DNA of 64,000 nucleotides from DSQK01 sp964550175 (GTDB taxonomy: Archaea > Nanobdellota > Nanobdellia > Woesearchaeales > ARS49). Shown piece after piece: positions 44,433 through 53,456 of the stretch; within the stretch, counting starts at the first letter, position 1, and each line of letters starts with the position of its first letter. The position numbers and the translations under genes are program-made. The notes beneath the pieces are model-generated. The model made no database searches. It was not told the origin of the DNA and worked only from the letters and a program-made list of their open reading frames with translations. The DNA lies in contig CAZJXP010000001.1 of NCBI GenBank assembly GCA_964550175.1, forward strand, positions 186,001 to 250,000. The letters run 5' to 3'.

Positions 44433-46858
44433 CGTCGCATCATCCTCCTCAAAAATACCTCGATCAGGAAAAGTATGGCTGCGATGACCGCGAGGTGCCA
44501 GCGGAAGTAGTCCTTCACCTTCATCTCCTTGACGGCGTGGCTCTGGGCGAACTGCACCAATTGGTCGGCCGCGTCGGCGGCGTAGAACTGGCCGCCCGTG
44601 CCTCTGACTAACTGCTCTAATTCCTTGCTCATGCCCAAGGGTCCGCTTTCGGCCGGATAGTTGGCCGCGTAAGTCGCGCCAAGGATTTCGTGGAAGCCCG
44701 TTTCTTTCGGCGTGATATCTGCTTGGTAGGTGTCGGGCCGTATCTTGAAAAAGCCAATGCCTTGCGCGGTCGGTTGGGTTGCGGCCTTGATGGTGAGTTC
44801 CGTCGGTTCGTTCACGCGTGTGTCTTTGATGTCCACGAAGTTCGAACGCTTTCGGTCGGGATCGCCGTTGACCCAGTTCATTGAACGGATGAGGAGTTTG
44901 CTGTTCGCCGAGGAAAGCATCTCGCCTGCCCAGGCCGAGCCGTCGTCAGTCGAGTAGGCTGCGACGCGACCGAGTCCTAAGCGCCAGGTCGTGAGGATGG
45001 GTTCGCCGGTCGAAGTGACGACCAACGTTCTTCCGGTCGTCTTCGGCGCGACCGCGTTGAACCCGAAAATCGTGGCGTTCGTCTCGATGCCGTCCGTGAT
45101 GAAATGGTTCGAGTCAAGGACGTTGACGCCCCATTCCTGCGCCTTCTCGGCTTCAGGCTTCTTGACGTCGCCGAACAGCAGAGTGAATCGGCTTCGATCG
45201 CTTGCTTTGAAATAGACTCCGCCCGATAATGCTGCTAATGACTTCATGACGTCTTCATCGACCCGGTCCGCGACGAATGTCGCGTCGCCGACAGCGACGC
45301 CAACGGTGTAGACTTTGATGCCATTCTTTCGCGCCATGAGAACGGCGTCCTTTGCCGCTTGTTGGTCATTGGGGAAGAGCATCCCGTCGCTGATGATGAT
45401 GATGTTCTTGCTGCCGTGCGTGCCTTTCAAGAGGTCAATCGATTGCGCGATGCCGAGGTGCATCTTGCTGCTTCCCGAACCGTAAATTGCGGCGAGCTTA
45501 TTTTCCAATCCAATCAAATCCGACTTGTAGCCCATCGGGGAAACCGTGAACGCGATGTTTCTGAACGCCGTGATTCCTAATTTGACGTTCGGACTCATTT
45601 GGCGGATGATGTCCAACGCGAGCTGCTTTGACGAGAATATTCCGCCGCCCTCATCCGAGCTGACGCTCAATGAGGCGTCAATCAGAACAACGATATTGAC
45701 GTCGCCGGCTTCCTTGCCAGGTGTTCCGACGACGACCGGCAAGAGCGTCTCGAAGAACGAGCTCTTGTACGCGCCCTTGTCGTACGAGCCCTGGCCGCCG
45801 ACCGCGACGAGGCCGTTGCCGTCCTGCAGATAGTCTCCTAACCTCGTTACGTCATCGTCCGAGATGGAGCTGCCGTACAGGTCGTTCGTGACGACCGCGT
45901 AGTACGGCTCAAGATCTAATGGTAAGGTTGACGTGGTGGTGACATCATAGACTTGTCTTAGGAGATTCTCTATCGGGCTGTTCGTGACCTGCGACCACAG
46001 TGCGATTTTTGGCTTTTGGACGACCTTTATTGTTTTGTAATAGATGTTGTTTTCCGGAACCTTATCCGTTTCCGTTATTCTCGCTTCCAAGCGGTGGAAC
46101 CCTTCGCTGAACTTTTCCGTGATGGTGTAAACACCAGGCTCAGTGAACTCCTGCTTGAGCTTGCCATCTATTAATAGAGATGCGCTGATGGGCTTCTTCG
46201 CCTTGCTCGCCCAAGCGACGGTTACGGTGAACGTGTTGTCGACATTCGCGACGGTCTTGTCCGGCCCGTCAATCTTGATCCAGCCGTCGTCGTCATTTGT
46301 GACTAACGTGATTGCGTTGAACGTGATGTTGTGCGTCACGGCGAACAGCGCGACGTCGCCCAAGGATGCGCCTGAAGTTGCTTGGCCATCCGTAACGAGA
46401 ACGACATTGTCGCCCTCTCGCACGGTGTTGAGAATGCTGTCGCCTAAAGGCGAGGAAGTTCCGGACGCGATGCTATGCATTTCTACGTTGATTGCTTGTT
46501 CAAGTCTTGCTTTCAAATTGTCCGCCGTGTTTGACGGGTAGAGATTCATCGATTGCGAATTGTCCGCCAATATCTTGAGGAAGGGATCGCCGGAAACGGT
46601 GCGTTGTCGTTCCATGAACGGCGAAGCGATAGCTAAGACTAACGCAATGATTGCCAGGCTTCTGAACAACAGGATCGCGATTTGCTGTCGTCTACGCATC
46701 CATTTTGTCGCTCGGTCCTCGGCGAGCTTGACGAAATCATGGCGCAAGATGAGGAACAACAGGAAAATCAAAATAGGGATAGCGACGAGCCACGCCGGCT
46801 TTTCGACGTGCGCGAGGAACGTCGCCCAGCCGTCAACCAAAACTTGCGTGAACGTCAT
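44429..46858 (-). CDS. Large membrane vWA protein with two vWA domains
   Basis: 809 residues: membrane segments at about 29-43 and 62-80, a first vWA domain (metal site ADNSQSM, about 95-200), an Ig-like domain (about 210-300), a second vWA domain (LIDASLSV, about 395-580), and a C-terminal membrane helix with a basic end. This resembles BatB/BatA-type and large vWA envelope proteins. The ATG overlaps the upstream stop (four bases); a longer frame from 46936 is rejected. Confidence 0.88.
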   Translation of the reverse strand: MTFTQVLVDGWATFLAHVEKPAWLVAIPILIFLLFLILRHDFVKLAEDRATKWMRRRQQIAILLFRSLAIIALVLAIASPFMERQRTVSGDPFLKILADNSQSMNLYPSNTADNLKARLEQAINVEMHSIASGTSSPLGDSILNTVREGDNVVLVTDGQATSGASLGDVALFAVTHNITFNAITLVTNDDDGWIKIDGPDKTVANVDNTFTVTVAWASKAKKPISASLLIDGKLKQEFTEPGVYTITEKFSEGFHRLEARITETDKVPENNIYYKTIKVVQKPKIALWSQVTNSPIENLLRQVYDVTTTSTLPLDLEPYYAVVTNDLYGSSISDDDVTRLGDYLQDGNGLVAVGGQGSYDKGAYKSSFFETLLPVVVGTPGKEAGDVNIVVLIDASLSVSSDEGGGIFSSKQLALDIIRQMSPNVKLGITAFRNIAFTVSPMGYKSDLIGLENKLAAIYGSGSSKMHLGIAQSIDLLKGTHGSKNIIIISDGMLFPNDQQAAKDAVLMARKNGIKVYTVGVAVGDATFVADRVDEDVMKSLAALSGGVYFKASDRSRFTLLFGDVKKPEAEKAQEWGVNVLDSNHFITDGIETNATIFGFNAVAPKTTGRTLVVTSTGEPILTTWRLGLGRVAAYSTDDGSAWAGEMLSSANSKLLIRSMNWVNGDPDRKRSNFVDIKDTRVNEPTELTIKAATQPTAQGIGFFKIRPDTYQADITPKETGFHEILGATYAANYPAESGPLGMSKELEQLVRGTGGQFYAADAADQLVQFAQSHAVKEMKVKDYFRWHLAVIAAILFLIEVFLRRMMRR

Positions 46859-48675
46859 ACGTCCCCTCGCAGCTTGATGTACGCCAGTTCCGCGAACAGG
46901 ATTATTAATGCGGCGAGCAAGAGCGGCCACTCCCACGCGAACTGGCGCTTTTCTCGGACGGGAGTGAGCGCAACTTCGTCTAACGCGTCGCCGATCTTTT
47001 CTCGCGGGCTGATGTCCGATTCCTTTTCGCTTAACAGATTGACGGCGATGGTTCTATCTTGCAGTCGATACAATCCTGCCTTGTCAAAAATTAAACGGCT
47101 CGTCGTTATTTTTCCGTCCGGCGTCATGACGTCCATCTCGTGGTCCAAGACAAGCGTGTTCCCGGTTTTGTCATTCATGCTTCGGATGTCTTTCTGGTTT
47201 GTCGCGAACTTGATGAGCTCGTGCCAGAAAATCGGATAATACGGGGAGAACTTGAAGTCCGAATTCTTTTCCAAAATGCCGTACCAGATTAATTTTCCGC
47301 CTCCGGGGACGGTCGCGACGGTGATAACGGCAGTTCCGTTGCCCGTTTCTGCTACTGGAACGACGCCGGGTTGGAGACTTGTTGTGAAATATGACGGGAG
47401 CTTACCAAATTCGATGTTCTTCGTGAATCGTGTGGGGTTTGCGACTTGGACCAATCCTTCGGTTTCCGTGCCGACGAGGCCGAACGGCACTAATCCGCGG
47501 TAGTCAATGCCCAATGAGCCTTCTTGGGCGGCAACAATGATTGTTTTTTGATCGTTTTGGGCTTCTTTGAGCAAATCATCATACGTTCCAGGGAGGACTT
47601 CCGCGCTGTCAACGTCGTGAATTATTGTGATGTCAAAATCTCCCTTTGAAACGATGGGAGGCTGACTGACGGTAAGTTCGATAATCGGGGAGGCTTTCAA
47701 TGCGTTTTGCAAGAAATCGCTCGGATGGTTAGTGATGAGGTGGACTTTCACGGGTTGGTAGTCCGGCGAGCTCGTGCGGATGAGGTTGTCGATGGGAAGA
47801 TCGTCTTCGGGCGAGAGCTTCAACTCTGCGACGTTCGGAAGCGTCTTGAACACGTACGGCTCGATGCCCTTCGCCGGGATGACCAATTGCTTCGTCTGTT
47901 CGCCGACGCTCAAGGTGAACGTCCCTTCGGCGTCATTGTAGTTCTTGATGTAAGCTGTTGTTACTCCATCTTCGACGACCAAGTCGATGAATCCTGCGTT
48001 CGTTTTCTTATTCTCTGCAACGTTGATGAAATTGACGACTAAACCTCTACTTGTTAGGACGGCTTTCGCGATTTCGGGTTCGACGCCGCTCGTCGCGAGG
48101 AAGTCGCTGATGACGACGACACGGCCTTCCTTTCCTCGCAAAACTTCACCGGCGAGGATGATGGCGTCGCCTAACGCGCTTTCGGTGTCATACGGTTTCA
48201 ACAGATTGAGGTAGCCTGCTGCATCTCTTTCGTTCACGTCACTGACGCCCATTCCAGGACGGTTTCTTGCGACGATAATGGTGTTTCTCGTTGTGAGGGC
48301 GTCCTTGGCGGCGTCTTTTGCTATTTCAAATCTTGTTTCGCCGTCCTCGTTTGTCTGCATGCTCGCGGACGCGTCCAACACAATGACGGTGTTTGATGAC
48401 GCGATGTCATGATTGATGCTGATGGAGGGCTTGCACGCGACTAATGCTAAGAGCAAGATTAACAGGAATTGCACGAGGAACAAAAAGTCGTGGACAAACA
48501 CGCGGAAGAAACTGAGGAGTTTGCTTCTGCCCGAGGCCTTCATGAAGAACATCAGGCTCGGAATTTCCTTCGTTTTCGGCCGCGGACGGATCAAATAAAA
48601 GAGAATAAGAGGGACTAATAGGAGCAACCAGATTAATCCGCTTGGCTCACCTATCGTAATAGGCCCTATGTTCAT
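46855..48675 (-). CDS. BatA-type membrane vWA protein
   Basis: 606 residues. The N-terminus has a BatA-like start (GEPSGLIWLLLLVPLILFYL) and a second membrane helix ending ALVAC. A vWA domain (VLDASASM, about 100-215) and beta domains follow, with a C-terminal helix (WEWPLLLAALIILFAELAYI). It heads the cluster with TATA TTTATAAATTC near 48715 and GGTGAG before the ATG. It likely acts with MoxR and DUF58 in envelope homeostasis. Confidence 0.88.
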   Translation of the reverse strand: MNIGPITIGEPSGLIWLLLLVPLILFYLIRPRPKTKEIPSLMFFMKASGRSKLLSFFRVFVHDFLFLVQFLLILLLALVACKPSISINHDIASSNTVIVLDASASMQTNEDGETRFEIAKDAAKDALTTRNTIIVARNRPGMGVSDVNERDAAGYLNLLKPYDTESALGDAIILAGEVLRGKEGRVVVISDFLATSGVEPEIAKAVLTSRGLVVNFINVAENKKTNAGFIDLVVEDGVTTAYIKNYNDAEGTFTLSVGEQTKQLVIPAKGIEPYVFKTLPNVAELKLSPEDDLPIDNLIRTSSPDYQPVKVHLITNHPSDFLQNALKASPIIELTVSQPPIVSKGDFDITIIHDVDSAEVLPGTYDDLLKEAQNDQKTIIVAAQEGSLGIDYRGLVPFGLVGTETEGLVQVANPTRFTKNIEFGKLPSYFTTSLQPGVVPVAETGNGTAVITVATVPGGGKLIWYGILEKNSDFKFSPYYPIFWHELIKFATNQKDIRSMNDKTGNTLVLDHEMDVMTPDGKITTSRLIFDKAGLYRLQDRTIAVNLLSEKESDISPREKIGDALDEVALTPVREKRQFAWEWPLLLAALIILFAELAYIKLRGDV

Positions 48676-48741
48676 TACTCACCAATTTTCTAGTATGGGA
48701 AAAGGTATACTGAATTTATAAAGGTTGTGATTAGACTATAT

Positions 48742-49797
48742 TTAGTCACTAGAACCGGCAAAATAATCCGTAACTTCATCCTCAATATGGCGCTGCATCT
48801 TCGAATCCATCTTGCCCTTGACACAAACGGTCTTCCGCAGCCGTTCCGGCGCCGGCGTTTGCCAGACCTCATCCAATGACCGCAGCACGGCAAGCGCATA
48901 GCTAAAATGATTTCTTGACGGAGTCTCGGACTCATTGTGGAACAACGGCAATGTCGCGACCAAGATCTGCTTGAACGTGGGAACGAGCAATTTTGCGCTT
49001 TCCCGAGGCATGAGCGCGAGCGAACGATCAAGATACTCTATGGCATACGTCACGAGATCTCTTCGGTGCACCTTCAACTCATTCCAGGCGAGCAGCCCGT
49101 GCTCGAAACTCAATGACGCGTATTGCTCCGCGCGCGCGGGCACCTGATCGGCAAGAAGCAAATATGCCCGAGAAATGTTAAGCTTCGCGTCAGAAGCAAG
49201 CCGCGGAAATTTGTCCTTGCACAGTTCGCGGCACTTCTTGAAATCGTGCAGCGCGCGAAGGAAGTATTTGGGCTCTTTGGAGATTTCCGCGACCTTGCGC
49301 GCAGAAACCCCCCGCGAATAAAAATAACTCTCGAGCTTTCGCGCATCATATTTCTGCAACGACGGCAAAGCCGCCTTAAATGCAGCATAGGAATCCTTCA
49401 TGAGCGCAGGATTGTTCGTTAAAGATGCCTGAAGCTCCATGAACTGAGCAATATGCGTGCACAAATGAGCGTACGCAGTCCTCAAACTGCTTCGCGATCG
49501 AGCAAGCGCATTACCCGACATCATATCCATTCCTTTCTGCGCGTAATTGACGGCAATCTCCATCGTTTCCGGCGTCATCCAGGTCTTGTTCGCCGAGAAG
49601 GTCGCACCATGAATGCCATTAGAGATTGTCTTCGTCAGCTTTTTTATGTGGAGAAACGTCAATTCTTTCGCGATCGCAGGGTCGTTCGGATCCGGGTGCT
49701 GATGCAGAAACGAAATGACTTTGTCGACATGATCGACGTCCATAGCGCGATGATAGTTCAGGTTCAGATTCCGCTCCAAGCCTGCCAACGATTCCAT
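48742..49797 (-). CDS. Hypothetical all-helical protein
   Basis: 351 residues, entirely helical with TPR-like spacing (KAALPSLQKYDARKLESYFY, KKCRELCKDKFPRLASDA). No family recognised; soluble and basic. It lies alone between the vWA cluster and Cbf5, with no operon partner. Confidence 0.7.
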   Translation of the reverse strand: MESLAGLERNLNLNYHRAMDVDHVDKVISFLHQHPDPNDPAIAKELTFLHIKKLTKTISNGIHGATFSANKTWMTPETMEIAVNYAQKGMDMMSGNALARSRSSLRTAYAHLCTHIAQFMELQASLTNNPALMKDSYAAFKAALPSLQKYDARKLESYFYSRGVSARKVAEISKEPKYFLRALHDFKKCRELCKDKFPRLASDAKLNISRAYLLLADQVPARAEQYASLSFEHGLLAWNELKVHRRDLVTYAIEYLDRSLALMPRESAKLLVPTFKQILVATLPLFHNESETPSRNHFSYALAVLRSLDEVWQTPAPERLRKTVCVKGKMDSKMQRHIEDEVTDYFAGSSD

Positions 49798-49868
49798 GAA
49801 TGAAGGGTCATGATACCCTATTTAAAGCTTTCTATAGTCACTACTATTAAGTTACTACTATTTTAGAA

Positions 49869-50873
49869 TTAATCCGTTTCAGGCTCTCTTTGCAGTCTCG
49901 GATACGTTCCGGTCGCCATGAACACAGCCATGATCTTCGCCGCGACGCCCTTGTCTTTGTCTTTGAGTGTGTGGCCGTCCATCTTTGCGGTTGCTAATGC
50001 AATCAATTCGCCTTTCAATGAGAATATCCCGATGGTGTCGTTCAATTCGATGTCCGCGTCATATCTGACGATGCCCGGAATGTGCAACAGCGCGCCGTGG
50101 CACAGGCTTTCGACGGCGGAGTCCATGACCCAAATCTTCGGCAGATGGTCCGCGCCCTTTTCGACGGGCTGGATGCACTTTCTCAGGAACTTGTCGTTCT
50201 TTTCATTCTGGTAATACCACAGCGCATCTTCGAGATCCTGCAACGTAACTGACGTAGCTGTCTGGAACGGACCGGCTTTGGTTCTCACGAGTTCGGCCAT
50301 GTGGGCGCCGGTTCCTAATTTCTCACCAACATCATGGCACCACTTTCGGACGTACGTTCCGGCCTGACAGCCCATCTTGAACAAAACATCTCTTCCTGAG
50401 ACTTCGATGACGTCGATGTAATAGATTTCTCGCGTTCTGAGTTGACGCTTGACTGCGCTCCTGATGGGCGGAAGTTGACGGATTTTTCCAGTAAATTCTT
50501 TGATGACGCTGTAGACTTTGCCCTCGGGGATGTCGTCGTGCAGATGCATCAGCGCGACGTACTCCTTTCCGGCGCTGAGTAGGGCTTGGACAATTCTTGT
50601 TGCCTTACCTAACGCCGTCGGAAGAACGCCCGTCACCATCGGGTCAAGCGTTCCGGAGTGACCTGACTTTTCGATCTTGAGAATTCTCTGAACGTACGCT
50701 GAGACTTGGTGCGAACTCGGACCGGCAGGCTTGTTCACGTTCACGATACCATAATTGATGAACTGCTCAACCGGACGCTTATTGGGCTCGCAGCCGAACT
50801 TCTGATCGGTCTTCGTTTTTCTTTTAACGATGACCTCGGGATTCCTTAATTCAAAGGGAAGGACGGATGACAT
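49869..50873 (-). CDS. cbf5: tRNA/rRNA pseudouridine synthase Cbf5
   Basis: 334 residues: TruB-type catalytic domain with the active Asp in KSGHSGTLDPMVTGVLP, LPPIRSAVKRQLRTREIYY, and AGTYVRKWCHDVGE, followed by a C-terminal PUA domain (about 250-330). It is the catalytic subunit of archaeal H/ACA RNPs and can also act on tRNA. TATA TTTTAAATGA near 50895 places transcription at the ATG. Confidence 0.96.
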   Translation of the reverse strand: MSSVLPFELRNPEVIVKRKTKTDQKFGCEPNKRPVEQFINYGIVNVNKPAGPSSHQVSAYVQRILKIEKSGHSGTLDPMVTGVLPTALGKATRIVQALLSAGKEYVALMHLHDDIPEGKVYSVIKEFTGKIRQLPPIRSAVKRQLRTREIYYIDVIEVSGRDVLFKMGCQAGTYVRKWCHDVGEKLGTGAHMAELVRTKAGPFQTATSVTLQDLEDALWYYQNEKNDKFLRKCIQPVEKGADHLPKIWVMDSAVESLCHGALLHIPGIVRYDADIELNDTIGIFSLKGELIALATAKMDGHTLKDKDKGVAAKIMAVFMATGTYPRLQREPETD

Positions 50874-50975
50874 AACTCAGAAATGAGGAAGTTCATTTAA
50901 AAGGCTTTGCAGGATCGTATTGTAAACTTACTATCGTTCACGTTACTTTCAAATAACTAAATAATGACAAAATGT

Positions 50976-51098
50976 TTAATTTATTTTAATGATGCCAATT
51001 GACGAAAGAATTAAAATCAATCCAGCAACGATAATTATGATTTGCATTAATGATATGAGATCGCCATTCAATCGCCCCCTAATATTTTGAATGAACAT
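50976..51098 (-). CDS. 40-residue single-helix membrane protein
   Basis: Minus-strand ORF whose ATG overlaps the stop of the 87-aa gene upstream (TAATG). It encodes an amphipathic start (MFIQNIRGRLNGDLISL) and one hydrophobic helix (about 19-37). The one-base coupling and clean helix argue for a real small protein, though its length limits confidence. Confidence 0.5.
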   Translation of the reverse strand: MFIQNIRGRLNGDLISLMQIIIIVAGLILILSSIGIIKIN

Positions 51099-51361
51099 TA
51101 CTTTCTCACCTCTTTTTTCAAATACTCCACATCTGCTTTCAGATTTATCAGCTGTTCATGTATTTTAAGCTTCTCTTCAAGACGTTGCACACGTGTCTCG
51201 TGTTTTTCAAGTTCTTGTGAAAACGACTGGATAGTGTAGAAGACGACAGCTGCTGAAAAAATGAGTGCCGCTATAAGCCGGTATTCTTCGTTAATAAATG
51301 CTAAAAGACCAATAACTATGCCTAAAATTCCGAGTATATTAGATTTCCACTCAAAAGACAT
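51098..51361 (-). CDS. Small membrane coiled-coil protein
   Basis: 87 residues: two short hydrophobic segments (about 10-22 and 28-45), then a coiled coil (FSQELEKHETRVQRLEEKLK). No family recognised. Three bases downstream of the L31e stop and followed by the 40-residue membrane protein, so probably expressed with the ribosomal operon. Confidence 0.65.
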   Translation of the reverse strand: MSFEWKSNILGILGIVIGLLAFINEEYRLIAALIFSAAVVFYTIQSFSQELEKHETRVQRLEEKLKIHEQLINLKADVEYLKKEVRK

Positions 51362-51364
51362 TAG

Positions 51365-51799
51365 TTATCTCTTCTGCTCAGTCTTATGTGCCGGATTCGC
51401 GGCCGGAGCGGGCTTTGCTGCGGGAGCAGGCTTTGCCGTGGGCTTCGGAGCGGCGGGCTTGCCCGTCAACTTGTCCGCGACCTTTGCGGCGAGACCCTTC
51501 TTTTCCTCGGCCTTCTTGGCTTCGGGGAACGCCTGACCGAACAACTGCACTTGCACGATACCCTTGTCGTCGCGTCGGCAGACAACCTTGATCTTCGACG
51601 GCGGGTTTCGGATGCCGTGCATCCAGATTTCCTCGTTCGCTTCGTTCAACACTTTGACCGCGTTGAAGTCGGCCGCCTTCATGTGGCGAACCACGAATTC
51701 CTTGATCGCCTTCATGGCTTTCTTGGACTTCTTGTAGGTCGGAACTTTCTGCACTTCCTTTCGCAAGGGAATGATGTAGGTTCGTTCGAGGATGGTCAT
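51365..51799 (-). CDS. rpl31e: Ribosomal protein L31e
   Basis: 144 residues. RTYIIPLRKEVQKVPTYKK, AIKEFVVRHMKA and EEIWMHGIRNPPSKIKVVC are the L31e core (about 1-90). The last 50 residues are an unusual Ala/Pro/Lys-rich tail. Large-subunit component, one base after L39e, as in the common archaeal S19e-L39e-L31e order. Confidence 0.94.
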   Translation of the reverse strand: MTILERTYIIPLRKEVQKVPTYKKSKKAMKAIKEFVVRHMKAADFNAVKVLNEANEEIWMHGIRNPPSKIKVVCRRDDKGIVQVQLFGQAFPEAKKAEEKKGLAAKVADKLTGKPAAPKPTAKPAPAAKPAPAANPAHKTEQKR

Positions 51800-51800
51800 T

Positions 51801-51974
51801 TTAGGCTCCTAACTTGTTGCGTCGCCAGTTTCGCTTGACGTGCGTGTGTCTTCCCGGGTGAACTCGTCGACCCTTTCCGTAAATCTTCGGAACGGTCCAG
51901 AACGGCGCCCATCGGGTTTGCGTGCCTGCCTTTGCGAGTCGCTTTTTCTTCGACGGGTGCTTGTAGCGCGCCAT
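51801..51974 (-). CDS. rpl39e: Ribosomal protein L39e
   Basis: 57 residues, very basic: MARYKHPSKKKRLAKAGTQT, RWAPFWTVPKIYGKGRR and the family end HVKRNWRRNKLGA. Large-subunit component lining the exit tunnel. It starts directly after the S19e stop. Confidence 0.95.
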   Translation of the reverse strand: MARYKHPSKKKRLAKAGTQTRWAPFWTVPKIYGKGRRVHPGRHTHVKRNWRRNKLGA

Positions 51975-52529
51975 TTACGCAACCTCTTCAGCTTTCGCTT
52001 TCGGGGCCTTCTTGGCGGCTGCGGCGACCTTCTTCGCTTCCTTCTGCGCGGCAATTTCGTCGGCAGTCGGAGCGGCAGGTGACTTCGGGATGGTGATCTT
52101 GAGTTCTTTCGCGACTTCGTTGGCCGCCTTGTCTAAGAGACTGTGGCCCTTCGGCGTGATCATGCGTCCCTTGTGAACGCCCTTCGCGCCGTGCTTGATA
52201 AGACCAGCTTTTTCCATTTGCTGGAGAAGCTTTCGGATGATGTTAGTGGAAGCCGCCTTGAATCGCTCGGGGGCGTGACCCATGTTCTTAGCGCCGCCGA
52301 AGTGCTTTGCTAATTTTGAAGTTCCAACGGGACCGATGATCGCGATTCGACGGAGCATTGCCGAAGCTCGGATGTGCCACCAGTCCTTCTGGACGGGAGG
52401 TCGCTCTCGATTGACGCCGGTCTTGACAAACGAAGCCCAGCTCGGCGCCTTGATTTCAGGAGCCTGCTTCTTGAGCTCGACAGTAACGTGAGCGAGAAGC
52501 TTGTCTGTCGGAACATCGTAGTGACCCAT
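51975..52529 (-). CDS. rps19e: Ribosomal protein S19e
   Basis: 184 residues. The S19e core includes DWWHIRASAMLRRIAIIGPV, GTSKLAKHFGG and the winged-helix RKLLQQMEKAGLIKH, followed by an Ala/Lys tail (about 150-184). Needed for small-subunit assembly. PDCD5, often between S19e and L39e in archaea, is absent. Its TATA at 52611 implies a leader of about 60 nt. Confidence 0.95.
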   Translation of the reverse strand: MGHYDVPTDKLLAHVTVELKKQAPEIKAPSWASFVKTGVNRERPPVQKDWWHIRASAMLRRIAIIGPVGTSKLAKHFGGAKNMGHAPERFKAASTNIIRKLLQQMEKAGLIKHGAKGVHKGRMITPKGHSLLDKAANEVAKELKITIPKSPAAPTADEIAAQKEAKKVAAAAKKAPKAKAEEVA

Positions 52530-52610
52530 TGTTTTTCCTCATAGTTGCGCTTGCGCGCGACGGTGGATATGGTTTCCCAGTACCCAGATACATTGACGTG
52601 CTGAATGGGG

Positions 52611-52620
52611 GTATTTAAAG
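52611..52620 (-). promoter_or_regulatory. TATA box of the S19e-L39e-L31e operon
   Basis: Minus-strand CTTTAAATAC predicts transcription from about 52588, leaving a leader of about 60 nt before the S19e ATG at 52529. It directly follows the structured element at 52626-52763. Confidence 0.6.
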
Positions 52621-52625
52621 GTTGC

Positions 52626-52763
52626 GCTCAAGCGTTCATAACGCTTGAGCAAAGTCCTTCTCGTCTCGCTTCCAGAAGCAATTCATAAGCTGTTTGCTAC
52701 GCAAACAGGGTTGCAAGCTTCTCTCAGCTCAACGATGTCGGACCACGCAAGTGAGAAATATCG
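52626..52763 (-). ncRNA. Structured RNA element, copy A
   Basis: Intergenic element between the J-domain gene stop and the S19e TATA box. On the minus strand it aligns with 28254-28385. Hairpin 2 is CTGTTTGC-GTA-GCAAACAG (52690-52708), with the pair that changes to C-G in the other copy. Hairpin 3 is an 11-bp perfect stem with an ATG loop (52626-52650). It may be a J-domain 3' UTR, a separate small RNA, or a mobile structured repeat. Confidence 0.6.
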
Positions 52764-53303
52764 CTAATGCAATTCCCGTCTCAGAACCTTGTGCGCGGCG
52801 TTGATTTTCTTGAACTCCTCGATGTTGCCATCAGGACGGTCAGGATGGTGCTTCTTCGCGAGCTCCTTGTACTTCTTGTCGATCTCTTCCAAGTCAAGCG
52901 AGTCAGCATCGATGCCTAAGACCGCGCGCGCTTCTCGGCGCTGCTCTTCGACGTCGTCCTCTTCCGTGAATTCGCCGATAAAATCTCTAACCGTCTTTTT
53001 TCCGGCGAGAATATCCGAGACTTCGCACTCAAGCACTTTCCAGACGACAGCAAGATTTTCGGCGTAGTTCGGCGAGCCGTTGTAACTATAATGCATGCGG
53101 TGACCGTCCAAGAACCAGACAGCCGAGGCCGGAGCTTTCTTCGACGCGATGCCCTGGAGTTCCACGTCAACCTGGTCGTTCGCGATGCCGATCTTCTTCA
53201 GCACCATCGCGATGTTGTTGGCGTACTGCACGGCGCGTCGACTAAACGAATCCTTGACGGTGATGGCGGCAAATTCATGCCCTTTGATGTTCAGTATTCC
53301 CAT
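52764..53303 (-). CDS. J-domain protein
   Basis: 179 residues. The C-terminal third is a J-domain (LEEIDKKYKELAKKHHPDRP, then EEFKKINAAHKVLR) with the HPD motif that stimulates Hsp70. The N-terminal 120 residues (GHEFAAITVKDSFSRRAVQY) are not recognised. This is an unusual order, since most DnaJ proteins start with the J-domain, so it is likely a specialised co-chaperone. Confidence 0.88.
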   Translation of the reverse strand: MGILNIKGHEFAAITVKDSFSRRAVQYANNIAMVLKKIGIANDQVDVELQGIASKKAPASAVWFLDGHRMHYSYNGSPNYAENLAVVWKVLECEVSDILAGKKTVRDFIGEFTEEDDVEEQRREARAVLGIDADSLDLEEIDKKYKELAKKHHPDRPDGNIEEFKKINAAHKVLRRELH

Positions 53304-53428
53304 GGTCGCGACAAAATTACGGAGAATTTTGTATGACTTGAGGCTTAAAAACGGCTTTATAAAGCTTCGGGTTGAAAACGACGCGGATCAAACGAACAAC
53401 CAGAATCCGCCAACCTTGCCAGAAAGCC

Positions 53429-53438
53429 ATATAAACCG
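53429..53438 (+). promoter_or_regulatory. TATA box of the MBOAT operon
   Basis: CATATAAACC centred about 24 bases before the ATG at 53457 predicts a leaderless transcript for the MBOAT gene. Confidence 0.55.
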
Positions 53439-53456
53439 ACGCTATCGCCCTTGTTC

